Below, piece after piece: positions 6,698 through 7,177 of a DNA stretch of 7,177 bases. Origin of the DNA: Sulfurovum sp. bin170 (GTDB lineage Bacteria; Campylobacterota; Campylobacteria; Campylobacterales; Sulfurovaceae). A model generated the notes under the pieces. That model was given only the letters and a program-made list of their open reading frames with translations, had not been told where the DNA came from and made no database searches. The stretch lies in NCBI RefSeq assembly GCF_010892395.1, contig NZ_JAACKB010000410.1, positions 1-7,177 on the forward strand, written 5' to 3'. The position numbers were made by a program, and so were the translations under genes. The first letter of the stretch is position 1. Each line of letters starts with the position of its first letter.

Positions 6698-7093
6698 ATG
6701 TTATTAGACGAAATTACAATACTATTTGTAGATGATGACTATGATACACAAGATATGATTGGTTCCTTGCTTAAATCATACTGCCAAGAGGTGTTTTTAG
6801 CAAGTGATGGGAATGAGGGGCTACAAATCTACAAAGATAAGAGACCAGACATAGTCATTAGTGATATAACTATGCCAAATATGTGTGGACTAGAGATGTG
6901 CCAAGCGATAAAAAAGATAAATCCAAATCAGATAATCTCTCTCTTTACTGCACGAGATGATAGTACATGTAAAGATAGGGCTACAGAGATAGGGATAGAT
7001 ACATTTCTACTGAAACCACTTGATGAGGAGCAGTTTTTTAACTCACTACACTATTTAGCAATGGCTGTAGAGGAGAGATTAGAGGTTTTTTAA
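6698..7093 (+). CDS. Single-domain CheY-like response regulator
   Basis: A 131-residue protein that is a receiver domain and nothing more. Acidic pocket residues are D12-D14 (FVDDD), the phosphoacceptor is D56 (VISDITMP), the switch threonine is T84 (LFTA), and the conserved lysine is K106 (LLKPLD). All are present, so it should accept phosphate on Asp56 from a kinase, most likely the divergent PAS kinase next door. With no DNA-binding or enzymatic output domain, it must act by binding a partner or serve as a relay in a phosphorelay. Motility control through the flagellar motor is possible but not indicated here, since no chemotaxis genes are in the window. The start has AAGGGG (6683-6688) 9 bases before the ATG. 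Its stop codon overlaps that of a reverse-strand reading frame. Confidence 0.9.
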   Translation: MLLDEITILFVDDDYDTQDMIGSLLKSYCQEVFLASDGNEGLQIYKDKRPDIVISDITMPNMCGLEMCQAIKKINPNQIISLFTARDDSTCKDRATEIGIDTFLLKPLDEEQFFNSLHYLAMAVEERLEVF

Positions 7094-7177
7094 GATTTAA
7101 AACCACTAACACGAATATATCTAATTTTGGGGCTTTTATCAATATTGCTCTCAAAGAAGGTCTCCCTAGATTTAAAT
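7090..7177 (-). CDS. 3' end of a reverse-strand gene (partial, unknown)
   Basis: The last 84 bases hold a reverse-strand frame that stays open for 28 codons from the window edge to a TAA at 7090-7092. The peptide ends ...SPKIRYIRVSGFKS. Its mixed, well-spread amino acids look like the end of a real protein. The forward strand here shows no gene, and convergent layout with interlocked stop codons is normal for compact genomes. It is too short to assign a family. It could also be a chance open frame. Confidence 0.5.
   Translation of the reverse strand, partial: FKSRETFFESNIDKSPKIRYIRVSGFKS

Overview
The window looks like chromosomal DNA from a member of the Campylobacterota (Epsilonproteobacteria), possibly of the Sulfurimonas/Sulfurovum kind. 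This is inferred from the strongly AT-rich composition, the AGG/GGGG-type ribosome sites followed by A-rich spacers, and the histidine kinase H-box (NIAHQWRQPLNAL), a form common in that group. No tRNA, rRNA, CRISPR array, transposase or phage structural gene was seen.

Left part (1-5377): a leader with a possible terminator hairpin and a good -10 box precedes two co-oriented ATP-grasp ligase genes 32 bp apart. The first is a compact RimK-like enzyme. The second is a larger, diverged ATP-grasp enzyme carrying a C-terminal double helix-hairpin-helix (HhH) module. A 203-bp gap follows, filled with palindromic DNA: a 54-bp hairpin that starts on the stop codon of the second gene, then an 81-bp imperfect palindrome made of two inverted ~35-bp half-units, like a REPIN. 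Next comes an 860-residue M14 zinc carboxypeptidase fused to FnIII-like and DNRLRE/CBM96-like beta modules. It has no signal peptide, and an in-frame stop just upstream excludes a longer N-terminus.

Right part (5378-7177): the carboxypeptidase gene converges on a soluble PAS-histidine kinase gene, with a perfect 7-bp hairpin between them. The kinase is transcribed divergently from a stand-alone CheY-like receiver gene through a 97-bp intergenic region, and the two very probably form a phosphorelay pair. At the right edge a reverse-strand reading frame ends with its stop codon interlocked with that of the receiver gene. It is probably the 3' end of another gene.

The most interesting reading is that the two ATP-grasp ligases add amino acids to a protein, peptide or small molecule, and the M14 enzyme trims or removes them. 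This would parallel the opposition of ATP-grasp glutamylases and M14 deglutamylases on eukaryotic tubulin. The Arg aligned with the S1' specificity position of the carboxypeptidase would fit an acidic C-terminal substrate. All of this is inference from motifs and gene order; no precursor peptide or obvious substrate gene is visible in the window.
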